This document shows, piece by piece, positions 55,085-63,960 of a stretch of 64,000 bases of DNA. The stretch is taken from positions 1 to 64,000 of the forward strand of contig NZ_MDZB01000142.1 of assembly GCF_001816145.1 (NCBI RefSeq), in the 5' to 3' direction. A program made the translations under genes and the position numbers. Position 1 is the stretch's first letter. Each line of letters begins with the position of its first letter. The notes under the pieces were generated by a model. The model made no database searches. It was not told where the DNA came from and was given only the letters and a program-made list of their open reading frames with translations. This DNA is from Hymenobacter lapidarius. GTDB taxonomy: Bacteria; Bacteroidota; Bacteroidia; Cytophagales; Hymenobacteraceae.

Positions 55085-57184
55085 CTAGCTAATCCTACTC
55101 CAGTTTACCGCCGTGGCTGGCAGGCTCTCAATGTGCCGGCGGATGTTGCCATTGGCAAGCTGTTCTAGGTTAGGGTCTTCCGTGAGCAGGGTCTGGGCGG
55201 CTGCCCGGCTTTCGCTCAGAATGCGGCCGTCCTTGGCCAAGTCGGCAATGAGTAGGTCAAGCACGCCGCTTTGCTGGGTGCCCATGAGGTCGCCGGGGCC
55301 GCGCAGCTTCAGGTCGATGTCGGCAATTTCAAAGCCGTTGTTGGTCCGCACCATGGTTTCGAGGCGGGTGCGGGCGTCCTTACTCAGCTTGAAGCCCGTC
55401 ATCAGAATGCAGTAGCTTTGGTCGGCGCCCCGGCCCACGCGGCCCCGCAGCTGGTGAAGCTGCGACAGCCCAAACCGCTCCGCCGATTCTATCACCATCA
55501 CGGAAGCGTTGGGTACGTTCACGCCCACCTCAATCACGGTAGTGGCCACCATTATCTGGGTTTCCCGGTTGATGAAGCGCTGCATTTCGAAGTCCTTCTC
55601 TTCGGCCTTCATGCGCCCGTGCACAATGCTGATTTGGAACTCCGGAAAGGCCCTACTCACGCTCTCGTAGCCATCGGTCAGGTCCTTGTAGTCCATCGTT
55701 TCCGATTCCTCAATCAGCGGGTACACGATGTATACCTGCCGCCCGATTTTCACCTGGTCGCGGATAAACTCAAATACTTTCAGGCGGTTGGTGTCGAAGC
55801 GGTGCACCGTCACAATGGGTTTGCGGCCGGCGGGCAGCTCGTCAATCACGCTCACGTCGAGGTCGCCGTACAGCGTCATGGCCAGCGTGCGGGGGATGGG
55901 CGTGGCCGTCATCACCAGCACGTGTGGGATGATATGCGGGTTTTTCTGCCATAGCTTGGAGCGTTGCGCCACGCCAAAGCGGTGCTGCTCGTCCATGATG
56001 GTCAGGCCCAGGTTGCGGAACTGCACCACGTCTTCGAGCAGGGCGTGGGTGCCCACCAGCATGTGCATAGTGCCATTGCGCAGGGCCTCGTGCAGTACGC
56101 GCCGCTGGGCGGTGCGGGTGCTGCCCGTGAGCTTCCCAATGCTGATGCCCAGCGCATCGGCATATACTTTCAAACCGGTGTAGTGCTGGTCGGCCAGAAT
56201 CTCCGTGGGCGCCATGATGCAGCTTTGCGCGCCGTTGTCGGCGGCCATGAGCATGGCGATGAAGGCCACAATGGTTTTGCCCGAGCCCACGTCGCCCTGT
56301 AGCAGGCGGTTCATCTGCTGGCCGGTGCAAAAATCCTTGTAGATGTCGTGAATAACGCGCTTCTGCGCGCCGGTGAGGTCAAATGTGAGGTGGTTTTTAT
56401 AAAAATCCACCAGCGTGGGCACTTGGCTGAAAATCTGACCTGCCAGGGTCACCTTGCGCTGGTCGCGCTGCCGCAGCAGCTTGAGCTGCACGTAGAACAG
56501 CTCCTCAAACTTCAGCCGGAACTGGGCCGCGGCCAGCAGCTCCGGGCTTTGCGGGAAGTGAATCTGCTGCAGGGCCTGGGGCTTGCTCATCAGGGCGTAC
56601 TGCTCAATCAGGGCGGGCGAGAGCGACTCCACCACGTGCGACTGCGCCAGCTTCAGCAGCTCGGCCACCATCCGCATAATGGCCTTGCTATCGATGCGGT
56701 GGTAGTTCTTGAGCTTTTCCGAGGTGTTGTACACCGGCTGCAGAAAACTCTGGCCGGGCTTGGCTTCGGTCACTTCTTCCAGTTCCGGGTGGGCCATCTG
56801 CGGCCGCCCGTTAAACATCGTCGGCTTGCCGAAAACGATGTATTCCTGGTTGTTTTTTGTGTACTGCTGCACCCACTTCACGCCCTTGAACCAGACCAGT
56901 TCCAGCTCGCCGGTACCATCGCCCACTTTGGCCGTCAGGCGCTGCTTGGGGCCCTCACCAATCAGCTCCTTGTTGCGCAGCATGCCCTTTACCTGCACGT
57001 ACGGCAGGTCGTCATGCAGGTCGGCCACCTGGTACACCTGCGTCCGGTCGAGGTACCGGAAGGGGTAGCGCTGAATTAAGTCGCCGTAGGTGAACAAGCC
57101 CAGTTCCTTGCCCAGCAACTGAGCGCGCTGGGTGCTGCCCACCGTGCGCAGAAATTCAAGCCGGGTGTTGAAGAAGTTGCTCAT
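55085..57184 (-). CDS. recG: ATP-dependent DNA helicase RecG
   Basis: 699 residues. An N-terminal OB/wedge domain (about 55-150: VQVKGMLRNKELIGEGPKQR) binds branched DNA; the helicase core has LLQGDVGSGKT (Walker A), DEQHRFG (motif II) and VIESAERFGLSQLHQLRGRVGR (in part, motif VI). It remodels stalled forks and Holliday junctions. GldD lies 10 bases upstream on the same strand, so they may share a transcript. Confidence 0.95.
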   Translation of the reverse strand: MSNFFNTRLEFLRTVGSTQRAQLLGKELGLFTYGDLIQRYPFRYLDRTQVYQVADLHDDLPYVQVKGMLRNKELIGEGPKQRLTAKVGDGTGELELVWFKGVKWVQQYTKNNQEYIVFGKPTMFNGRPQMAHPELEEVTEAKPGQSFLQPVYNTSEKLKNYHRIDSKAIMRMVAELLKLAQSHVVESLSPALIEQYALMSKPQALQQIHFPQSPELLAAAQFRLKFEELFYVQLKLLRQRDQRKVTLAGQIFSQVPTLVDFYKNHLTFDLTGAQKRVIHDIYKDFCTGQQMNRLLQGDVGSGKTIVAFIAMLMAADNGAQSCIMAPTEILADQHYTGLKVYADALGISIGKLTGSTRTAQRRVLHEALRNGTMHMLVGTHALLEDVVQFRNLGLTIMDEQHRFGVAQRSKLWQKNPHIIPHVLVMTATPIPRTLAMTLYGDLDVSVIDELPAGRKPIVTVHRFDTNRLKVFEFIRDQVKIGRQVYIVYPLIEESETMDYKDLTDGYESVSRAFPEFQISIVHGRMKAEEKDFEMQRFINRETQIMVATTVIEVGVNVPNASVMVIESAERFGLSQLHQLRGRVGRGADQSYCILMTGFKLSKDARTRLETMVRTNNGFEIADIDLKLRGPGDLMGTQQSGVLDLLIADLAKDGRILSESRAAAQTLLTEDPNLEQLANGNIRRHIESLPATAVNWSRIS

Positions 57185-57194
57185 TCTTCGCTCC

Positions 57195-57785
57195 CTATTT
57201 GTATTTCAAGGTATTGAGCATGCGTATCATGTCCTCCTTTACATACTCAATCACGGGCGCCAACGAGTCATTGGCCGTTGCCGTCCGGAAGTACAGCGCG
57301 CCGCGCAGGAAGTGCTTGGTGCTGTCCGTAGTGTAAAACTGAAACTGGCTTGGCACCTCACCCTGCAGCTCAAACACCGAAGCCCGGATGCCGCTGGGCG
57401 ACTTTAGAATACGCTCGTCGATGGCCGTGGCTTTGATTTCGTGTTTGCCGGTGAGCTTGCGCGCATCCTCCATCATCTTATTATAGAGGCGCTTGTCGCG
57501 CTGCACGTCCATGTAGGTAATCTGCACGTTGGCGTTCAGCTTGGGGTAGTACACGTTCAGCCAATGGGGCTGGGCCATGTACGACGAGTCCCGCTTTATC
57601 ACGGCTTCCTGGGAGTACTCAAAAGAATACGGGTGGTTGCCGGGCAGCAACTGGTAGCGGTGCGGCGGCAGGTCGATGCGGTTGTAACCCTTGGGCTTGG
57701 GCGTGAAGTCCGGCGCTGAGGAGCAGCCCGCCAGCACCGTGAGCGCAACCACAACCAGCGCAATTTTTTTCAGGAATACTTTCAC
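57195..57785 (-). CDS. gldD: Gliding motility lipoprotein GldD
   Basis: 196 residues. A lipobox (LTVLAGC, Cys about 21) and the family sequence (TPKPKGYNRIDLPPHRYQ, then HPYSFEYS and WLNVYYPKLNANVQITY). GldD is a conserved lipoprotein needed for gliding and type IX secretion in Bacteroidota. In Flavobacterium, gldE usually lies between ssb and gldD; here it is absent. A terminator separates it from ssb. Confidence 0.92.
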   Translation of the reverse strand: MKVFLKKIALVVVALTVLAGCSSAPDFTPKPKGYNRIDLPPHRYQLLPGNHPYSFEYSQEAVIKRDSSYMAQPHWLNVYYPKLNANVQITYMDVQRDKRLYNKMMEDARKLTGKHEIKATAIDERILKSPSGIRASVFELQGEVPSQFQFYTTDSTKHFLRGALYFRTATANDSLAPVIEYVKEDMIRMLNTLKYK

Positions 57786-57873
57786 AGAATTTTTACTAAG
57801 AATGCGCCGCCGGCCTTGCGGCGAGCGGGTCAGGCTTCAAAGGTAACCGTTGGGTTGTGCCGGTCGCAACGAA

Positions 57874-57902
57874 AAGAGCCCCGGACTAGTGCCGGGGCTC
57901 TT
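57874..57902 (-). terminator. ssb terminator
   Basis: AAGAGCCCCGG (57874-57884) pairs with CCGGGGCTCTT (57892-57902). Confidence 0.8.
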
Positions 57903-57925
57903 CTTAAAATACGTCAGGGGAGCAG

Positions 57926-58366
57926 CTAAAAGGGCAGTTGGTCCAACTCCGGCTCCTGCCGGAAGGTTTGCTGCGGCTCGGCCACTGCCTGGCCGTTGGC
58001 ATCGGTTGCCACGGCACCGATACCAGAACCCTGCGGCCGGCCGCCCAGCATCGAAATTTCATCGGCGATGATTTCCGTGATGTAGCGGGTCTGCTGGTCC
58101 TTGTCCTGGTACTGGCGGGTGCGCAGCTTGCCCTCGATGTAGACTTGCTGGCCCTTTTTCAGGAATTTATCAGCCATGTCGGCCAAGCCGCGCCACGCCG
58201 AGATGTTGTGCCACTCGGTGCGCTCCACGCGGGTTCCTTGTTTGTCTTTGTAATACTCATTGGTAGCGAGAGTGAAATGAGCCACGCTCACACCGCCTTC
58301 CAAATGCCGCACCTCTGGGTCTTTGCCCAAGTTGCCCACCAATATTACTTTGTTTACTCCGGCCAT
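57926..58366 (-). CDS. ssb: Single-stranded DNA-binding protein
   Basis: 146 residues from ATG 58366 (frame open from 58405). OB fold: [37 protein letters not shown], and [13 protein letters not shown]. The C-terminal acidic-type tail ends in PELDQLPF, where the usual DDDIPF is weaker. It protects single strands and recruits repair enzymes. Confidence 0.94.
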   Translation of the reverse strand: MAGVNKVILVGNLGKDPEVRHLEGGVSVAHFTLATNEYYKDKQGTRVERTEWHNISAWRGLADMADKFLKKGQQVYIEGKLRTRQYQDKDQQTRYITEIIADEISMLGGRPQGSGIGAVATDANGQAVAEPQQTFRQEPELDQLPF

Positions 58367-58505
58367 ATTACTGCACGTTAGGAAATACAAAATCAAAAGA
58401 GCCACTCGGCTTTTCTTGTCTCAAAGATAAGTATTTAAATCCGCTAAAATAAACATTTTACTAAAATAAAAAGCACAAAAAGCTAATATGGGTGGGAATG
58501 CTACG

Positions 58506-59588
58506 TCAGATATTCTGGCTGCAATAATTTGCAATGAGCTTGGGCTTGGGCAAGGCCTCAATCTCATCGGCAGAGTAGGCGCGCAACCCCAAGTCCCGCA
58601 ACGTGGCCTCTGGGAGCGGCGCCGACAGTGCCAGCGGATGGAAGCGGGCTTCCAGCTTCTGGTGGCTGAGCACGTGCCGGTAGGCCGAAGTGGGTTCGGC
58701 CGCCTGGCTGGTATCCAGGCGCGCCCCCAGCGCGTCCAAGTGGCGCAGGAGCTCGGCGGGTGGCAGCTCCGGAACCGTGGTTTCGGCCAGGGCGAAGTCG
58801 TAGAGTCCCTGCCAGATGTCTTTCTCCCGGCGCTCACGCAGGTAGGTGCGCTCGCCGTGGCGCAGCACAAAGTAGTGGAAGTAGCGGGTGCGCGAGGCTT
58901 TGGCCTTGCTTTTCACCGGCAGCAGGGCCACCTGCCCGTGCTGGAACGCCCAGCACTGGCTCTGCAAGGGGCAAAACAGGCAATCGGGCTTGAGGGGCGT
59001 GCACTGCAGGGCCCCAAACTCCATAATGGCCTGGTTGAAATCGGCCGGCGTGCTGGCCGGAATGTGCTGGTCGGCCAGAGCCTGAAATTCCTTGCGCGAA
59101 CTGGGCGCCGCAATGTCCGAATGCAACCCGAAAATGCGGGCCAGCACGCGGTACACGTTGCCATCGAGCACGGCCACGGCCTCATCAAAGGCAAAAGAGG
59201 CAATGGCTGCCGCCGTGTAGGGCCCCACGCCCCGCAGCTGGAGCAGGCCCGCGTAGGTACCGGGGAACTGGCCCCCGAACTCGCATACCACCTGCTGGGC
59301 GGTGTGGTGCATGTTGCGGGCCCGGGAGTAGTACCCCAGGCCCTGCCAGTAGCGGAGCACTTCGGCCTCGGGCGCGGCGGCCAGGTGCTGCACCGTTGGG
59401 TAGGCCGCCAGGAAGGTTTCGTAGTAAGGGAGGCCCTGCGCCACGCGCGTCTGCTGCAGAATTACCTCCGATAGCCAGATGGCGTAGGGGTCGCGGGTGT
59501 GGCGCCACGGCAGGTCGCGATGGTGGCGCGGATACCAAGCCAAAAGCGCAGCCGCCAGAAAGGAAGGCCGGGGAGTTGTAGCGGTCAA
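58506..59588 (-). CDS. mutY: A/G-specific adenine glycosylase
   Basis: 360 residues. HhH motif LRGVGPYTAAAIASFAF with catalytic Asp in VLDGNVYRV; the 4Fe-4S loop is Cys-x6-Cys-x2-Cys-x5-Cys (CTPLKPDCLFCPLQSQC); a NUDIX-like C-terminal domain recognises 8-oxoG. It removes adenine opposite 8-oxoguanine. Divergent from HU. Confidence 0.95.
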   Translation of the reverse strand: MTATTPRPSFLAAALLAWYPRHHRDLPWRHTRDPYAIWLSEVILQQTRVAQGLPYYETFLAAYPTVQHLAAAPEAEVLRYWQGLGYYSRARNMHHTAQQVVCEFGGQFPGTYAGLLQLRGVGPYTAAAIASFAFDEAVAVLDGNVYRVLARIFGLHSDIAAPSSRKEFQALADQHIPASTPADFNQAIMEFGALQCTPLKPDCLFCPLQSQCWAFQHGQVALLPVKSKAKASRTRYFHYFVLRHGERTYLRERREKDIWQGLYDFALAETTVPELPPAELLRHLDALGARLDTSQAAEPTSAYRHVLSHQKLEARFHPLALSAPLPEATLRDLGLRAYSADEIEALPKPKLIANYCSQNI

Positions 59589-59637
59589 AATTTTGAAAGC
59601 GAATAATTTGGCTCCAGACCTTGTTTCGTAGTCTGGG

Positions 59638-59668
59638 TTGGTAAAACAAAAAAAGAGGGCTACCTTTG
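59638..59668 (+). promoter_or_regulatory. Promoter of the HU gene
   Basis: TTG (59638-59640), 20 bases, then TACCTTTG (59661-59668), an exact -7 box. It implies a leader of about 100 bases before the GTG start. Confidence 0.7.
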
Positions 59669-59776
59669 TGGCCCCAATTCAAGGGCGAACCGCCTACCGG
59701 GCAAGGGCTTACGCTGGAATTTGGGATTTTTTTGCCTAGAAAAGTATTTTTTTAACCACATAAGGAACATACCAAC

Positions 59777-60085
59777 GTGACTAAAGCTGAGGTAATCGCC
59801 GAAATCTCTACGAAGACCGGCATCGAGAAAGCAGACGTATTGATGACTGTTGAAGCATTCTTCAAAGTCGTGAAAGATTCAATGACGGAAGGCAATAACA
59901 TTTATGTGCGCGGCTTCGGCTCGTTCGTAAACAAGAAGCGCGCCCGTAAAGTAGCCCGCAACATCTCGAAAAACACGTCGCTCATCATCGAGGAGCACTA
60001 TATCCCGAGCTTTAAGCCGTCGAAAACCTTCGTGGCTAAAATCAAGAACAGCAAGAAGGTGAAAGCCGTTGCGGCCAAAGCCTAA
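59777..60085 (+). CDS. HU/IHF family DNA-binding protein
   Basis: 102 residues from a GTG. The HU fold is present: TKAEVIAEISTKTGIEKADV and the beta-arm segment IYVRGFGSFVNKKRARKVAR; a Lys/Ala tail ends the protein. Nucleoid-bending protein. The next terminator-like hairpin is at 60210. Confidence 0.93.
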   Translation: MTKAEVIAEISTKTGIEKADVLMTVEAFFKVVKDSMTEGNNIYVRGFGSFVNKKRARKVARNISKNTSLIIEEHYIPSFKPSKTFVAKIKNSKKVKAVAAKA

Positions 60086-60209
60086 ATTATCCGCAGTAGT
60101 CGAAAACGAGTGTCAGCAGTTCCTTACTGAACACTTAGGCGGGTTTCCACTGTTACGCAATCGGGTAACCGACCGGTAGCCCAGTCTTCGACTATCAGAT
60201 AATGAATTA

Positions 60210-60265
60210 CCGGCCGCGCCGCCGGTGTCTTTTCCGCGAGGGAAAGCCCGGCGGCCGGCTTTTTT
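60210..60265 (+). terminator. Probable HU terminator
   Basis: CCGGCCGC (60210-60217) pairs with GCGGCCGG (60251-60258), followed by CTTTTTT. The loop is long (33 bases) and can form an inner stem. Confidence 0.5.
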
Positions 60266-60271
60266 CAGCCC

Positions 60272-61234
60272 ATGGCCACTACTAGCACTGCTTCCCATCA
60301 ATTGGTTGTCCTCGCCGCCGCACTCGCGCTGGTCGGGGGCTTGTACGTGCTGCCCAAAGGCATTCTAAAGCCCAAAGAAAGCCGTTCGGAGCTGAATAGT
60401 GATGCCGCCAAAACCGCTAATCGGGACGGTGGTGGTTCTAAAACCAACGGCTCCAAAACCGAGGCTTCCTCGGGACCGGTGCCGGCTACGGCTATTGACA
60501 ACGGCGGTGCTCACTCCGATGACGACGGGCACGACCACGGCCCCTCGGAGCCGGCTGCTGCCCCGCACACCACGGCCACTGCTGCCCAACGGCAGGAGCT
60601 AACGCGGTTGCTGGCGCAGTACAAGGCCGCGCCCGATGCCGCTGCTCGTGGCGAGGTGGCCACCACCCTGGCCCGCCGCTACGAAAGCGTGGAGCGGTTC
60701 GACAGCGCTGGCTATTACCTGGAACGCAACGCTTTGGCCCGGCCCACTGCCCAAAATTGGCAGCGGGCAGCCGATGCTTACTTCCAGGCGTTTAGCTTTG
60801 CGGCGTCGGACGAGCGGGTGAAGCTGCTGGGTGGTAAAGCCCGGGAGCTTTACGCAAAGGTGCTGAAAGAAGAGCCCGGTAACCTCGACGCAAAAACCAA
60901 CCTCGGCATGGCCTACATGGCTTCCGAGAACCCCGTGCAGGGAGTAACCATTCTGCGCGAAGTGCTTGAAGCGGACCCTCGCAACGAGAAGGCCCTGTAC
61001 AACATGGGCATTCTGGCGGTGCAAAGCGACCAGTACGACAAAGCCGTGAAGCGTTTCCAGGATTTGGTGAAAGTCAATCCGAAGAACGTGAACGGGCAGT
61101 TTTACCTTGGCGTGACCCTGGCCCGTACCGGTGCCAAGGAAGCAGCCAGGGCGGCGTTCCTCACCGCCAAAAGCCTCAGTGCCGACCCGGCCCTGGCCGC
61201 TTCGGTAGACGAGGAAATTGCCAAATTGAAATAG
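60272..61234 (+). CDS. Membrane-anchored TPR protein
   Basis: 320 residues. One N-terminal helix (about 10-28, VVLAAALALVGGLYVL), a disordered stretch with Ser/Asn and His/Asp (DDDGHDHGPSEPA, about 75-90), then at least three TPR units (about 190-310: LDAKTNLGMAYMASENPVQG, ALYNMGILAVQSDQYDKAVK). It is likely an inner-membrane scaffold facing the periplasm. The partner is unknown. In the HU-RNase G cluster. Confidence 0.78.
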   Translation: MATTSTASHQLVVLAAALALVGGLYVLPKGILKPKESRSELNSDAAKTANRDGGGSKTNGSKTEASSGPVPATAIDNGGAHSDDDGHDHGPSEPAAAPHTTATAAQRQELTRLLAQYKAAPDAAARGEVATTLARRYESVERFDSAGYYLERNALARPTAQNWQRAADAYFQAFSFAASDERVKLLGGKARELYAKVLKEEPGNLDAKTNLGMAYMASENPVQGVTILREVLEADPRNEKALYNMGILAVQSDQYDKAVKRFQDLVKVNPKNVNGQFYLGVTLARTGAKEAARAAFLTAKSLSADPALAASVDEEIAKLK

Positions 61235-61273
61235 CTACAACCCATTCAAACACCAACTTAACCCCCAAGCATC

Positions 61274-61363
61274 ATGCCCTGCGGTAAAAAAAGAAAGCGT
61301 CATAAAATTGCCACCCACAAGCGCAAGAAGCGCCTGCGCAAGAACCGCCACAAGAAGAAGTAA
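61274..61363 (+). CDS. AURKAIP1/COX24-like small basic protein
   Basis: 29 residues, 90 bases. The sequence MPCGKKRKRHKIATHKRKKR then LRKNRHKKK is nearly all Lys, Arg and His. It matches the AURKAIP1/COX24-domain proteins known from Bacteroidota and from the mitochondrial small subunit (mS38), so a ribosome-associated role is likely. It lies between the TPR gene and RNase G. Confidence 0.8.
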   Translation: MPCGKKRKRHKIATHKRKKRLRKNRHKKK

Positions 61364-61480
61364 GCCTCACGGGGCGTAGCGGCGGCCGGCAGTTTTCCTA
61401 ACGGGAAGGGAGCCAGCTGCCTATCTCTCACGTAGCCTCCTGGGTGTGGCCGCGTTGGGTGCTTTTCCCGTGGCTCGCGA

Positions 61481-61515
61481 GGGAAGCCAGAACCTATTGG
61501 TTCTGGCTTCCCTTT
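61481..61515. terminator. Perfect 14-base hairpin before RNase G
   Basis: GGGAAGCCAGAACC (61481-61494) pairs perfectly with 61499-61512, a 4-base loop TATT, then TTT. It may end the small basic gene's transcript or be a leader structure of rng. Confidence 0.55.
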
Positions 61516-61576
61516 GCCGGTTTCGGGGTAGTGCTGCGGCAATTTCTGGAGGGGCTACCTTAACTAAACCAACGCT

Positions 61577-63184
61577 TTGAGTAATGAATTAGTCATTAAT
61601 TCTACTCAGGAAGGCGAGCGGATTGCGTTGTTGCAAGACAAGCGGTTGATAGAATACCACTTCGACCGCAACGACACCAACTACTCAGTAGGCGACATCT
61701 TCCTGGGCACCGTGAAAAAGGTGATGCCCGGCCTGAATGCAGCTTTCGTAGACATTGGCTACGAAAAAGACGCGTTTCTGCACTACGGCGACCTCGGCGA
61801 ACAATACAACTCCTTTACGAAGTGGGTACGGACGGTTCAAAGTGGCCGGGCGGCAGCGGCCGGATTGGAAAAATTCACGTTTGAGCCTCCGCTTGAAAAA
61901 GTGGGCAAGGCGGAGACCGTGTTTAAAAAAGGCCAGCAGCTCGTTGTTCAAATAATAAAGGAGCCGATTTCGACCAAAGGCCCCCGCGTAAGCACCGACA
62001 TTTCGATGGCCGGGCGCTACCTCGTGTTGATGCCGTTCTCGAACACCATCAGCGTCAGCAAAAAAATTGTGAGCAAGGGGGAGCGTGACCGCCTCAAGCG
62101 GCTCATTGCCAGCATCAAGCCGCTCAACTTTGGCGTCATCATCCGCACCGTGGCGGAAGGGCGGGAAGTGGCCGAACTGGACAAGGACATGCAGGATATG
62201 GTGGCCAAGTGGGAGCAGCTCTACAGCACGCTTCGCACGGCCAAGCCCAACGACAAGGTGCTGGGCGAATTGGGCCGGACGTCGTCGATGCTCCGCGATA
62301 TGCTGAACGAGTCGTTCGACAGCATCATGGTGGACGCCCCGACGATGTACGACGAGATGCGCGATTACCTCCAGAAAATCGCGCCCGACAAGCTGGGCTT
62401 GCTGAAGCTGCACAATTCGAAAATTAAGATTTTCGAGCAGACGGGCATTGAAAAACAGCTCAAAACACTGTTTGGCAAGACCGTGACCGTGCCCGGCGGC
62501 GGCTACCTCGTTATCGAGCACACCGAAGCCCTGCATGTGATTGACGTGAACTCGGGCAGCAAAAGCAACCAGGAGAATGACCAAGAGGCCACGGCCCTTA
62601 TGATTAACCTGCTGGCTGCGAAGGAAGTAGCCCGGCAGCTCCGGCTGCGCGACATGGGCGGCATCATCGTTATCGACTTCATCGACATGCGCTCGGCGGA
62701 GAGCCGCAAAAAGGTGGAGGATACGGTGCGCGACGTGATGAAGCTCGACAAGGCAAAGTACACGGTGCTGCCTATTACCAAGTTCGGGCTGATGCAAATC
62801 ACCCGGCAACGGGTGCGGCCCGCCGAGAACATCGTGACCGGCGAATTGTGCCCAACCTGCGGCGGTACCGGCAAGATATCGGCGTCCATTCAGGTTACGG
62901 ACGATATCGACAACAGCATCGATGACCTGCTGGTGAACCAGAACCAGTCGGGCATTACGCTGTCGGTGCACCCGTTCTTGTATGCGTATTACACCAAAGG
63001 TCTGATTTCGCGCCAGATGAAGTGGTACCTCAAGTACTACAAATGGGTGAAAGTGGTGAATGACAGCAGCCTGGGCCTGACCGACTACCGCATTGAAGAC
63101 GAGCGGGGCGAAGAAATTCAGCTGCGTTCTTCGGCGGCGGCCATGAGCCGTCTGCAGGACCGCGAAGTTGAGATTGTCGACTAG
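61577..63184 (+). CDS. rng: Ribonuclease E/G family protein
   Basis: 535 residues from TTG 61577; this start gives the usual SNELVINSTQEGERIALL. An S1-like domain (about 38-135) is followed by the catalytic domain: Mg ligands in IDVNSGS and VIDFIDM, and the Zn-link CPTCGGTG. It cuts single-stranded RNA in rRNA processing and mRNA turnover. It lacks the long C-terminal scaffold of RNase E, so RNase G is the better name. Confidence 0.92.
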   Translation: MSNELVINSTQEGERIALLQDKRLIEYHFDRNDTNYSVGDIFLGTVKKVMPGLNAAFVDIGYEKDAFLHYGDLGEQYNSFTKWVRTVQSGRAAAAGLEKFTFEPPLEKVGKAETVFKKGQQLVVQIIKEPISTKGPRVSTDISMAGRYLVLMPFSNTISVSKKIVSKGERDRLKRLIASIKPLNFGVIIRTVAEGREVAELDKDMQDMVAKWEQLYSTLRTAKPNDKVLGELGRTSSMLRDMLNESFDSIMVDAPTMYDEMRDYLQKIAPDKLGLLKLHNSKIKIFEQTGIEKQLKTLFGKTVTVPGGGYLVIEHTEALHVIDVNSGSKSNQENDQEATALMINLLAAKEVARQLRLRDMGGIIVIDFIDMRSAESRKKVEDTVRDVMKLDKAKYTVLPITKFGLMQITRQRVRPAENIVTGELCPTCGGTGKISASIQVTDDIDNSIDDLLVNQNQSGITLSVHPFLYAYYTKGLISRQMKWYLKYYKWVKVVNDSSLGLTDYRIEDERGEEIQLRSSAAAMSRLQDREVEIVD

Positions 63185-63205
63185 CAGTTTGTGAGAAATA
63201 CAAAG

Positions 63206-63243
63206 GCCCCGCCGTTTGCAATGCTGCAAACGGCGGGGCTTTG
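63206..63243. terminator. Bidirectional terminator after rng
   Basis: GCCCCGCCGTTTGCA (63206-63220) is complementary to TGCAAACGGCGGGGC (63225-63239), followed by TTT. Confidence 0.8.
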
Positions 63244-63273
63244 TAATACCCGATATGCAGGCAGTCTTATTGC

Positions 63274-63960
63274 TTAAAATTTGATGCCCAAATCCAGAGC
63301 CACGGAGCTGTTTTTGATGGTGATGTCTTTGAAGTCGCGCGTTTTTTCAAAGTAGCGGTCAATGTCGACTAGGCCCCGGTTGTAGCTGATGCCGCCGAAA
63401 ACCTTGGTGCTCTTCGCTAGTTGAAATTCAACCCCAATAGCTGCCAGGGCGTCAGCATCGAAGAACAAAACATGGTCGCTGGCTTTTGTTTCTTTGCCGT
63501 CGGCCGGGTCAGTGTAAAACTTGCTGCTGTTGATGCGGGTACCGATGGGCACGTTCAGTGAGCCGCCCACTTGGAAGTAAAGCCGCGTGTCGGGCGCAAT
63601 CTCATTGGTGAAAAGCTTTACCGTGAGCGGCGCTTGCAAATACTGCATATTGAATTTTTGCGTCTCAGTGAAGGGCTGGCCCGTAACGCCACCCGAAACA
63701 TCCCGGTAGCTGATGGTGCCGCCTTTGCCTGCCAACAGCAAGCCTGTACTGAAAGCGTAGTTTTCGCCAAAAAAGTAATCAACCACCAGGCCGCCGCCGA
63801 AGCCAAACTGGCTGCCATCGCTTTTAAAAGCTCTGTCGCTGGGCGACTCGGCCCGGAGGCTGTTGATGGAGGGCGATATTTTCAGGCCGATTTCGATTTG
63901 GGCGGAGGCCGTGGTGACGGAAGCTGCGAGGACCAGCAGGGCAAGGAATATTTTTTTCAT
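63274..63960 (-). CDS. Porin-like outer-membrane beta-barrel protein
   Basis: 228 residues from ATG 63960 (frame open to 63984). A signal peptide (MKKIFLALLVLAASVTTASAQ), then alternating strands as in PorT/OMP_b-brl-type barrels (GGGLVVDYFFGENYAFSTGL, YFQVGGSLNVPIGTRI); it ends in a strand (SVALDLGIKF) with a terminal Phe, as in barrel proteins. Function unknown. Confidence 0.75.
   Translation of the reverse strand: MKKIFLALLVLAASVTTASAQIEIGLKISPSINSLRAESPSDRAFKSDGSQFGFGGGLVVDYFFGENYAFSTGLLLAGKGGTISYRDVSGGVTGQPFTETQKFNMQYLQAPLTVKLFTNEIAPDTRLYFQVGGSLNVPIGTRINSSKFYTDPADGKETKASDHVLFFDADALAAIGVEFQLAKSTKVFGGISYNRGLVDIDRYFEKTRDFKDITIKNSSVALDLGIKF

Noticed and set aside
61685-63229. 514-codon minus-strand frame opposite RNase G
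   Set aside because: Antisense shadow with no recognisable domain; the plus strand encodes a complete RNase G.
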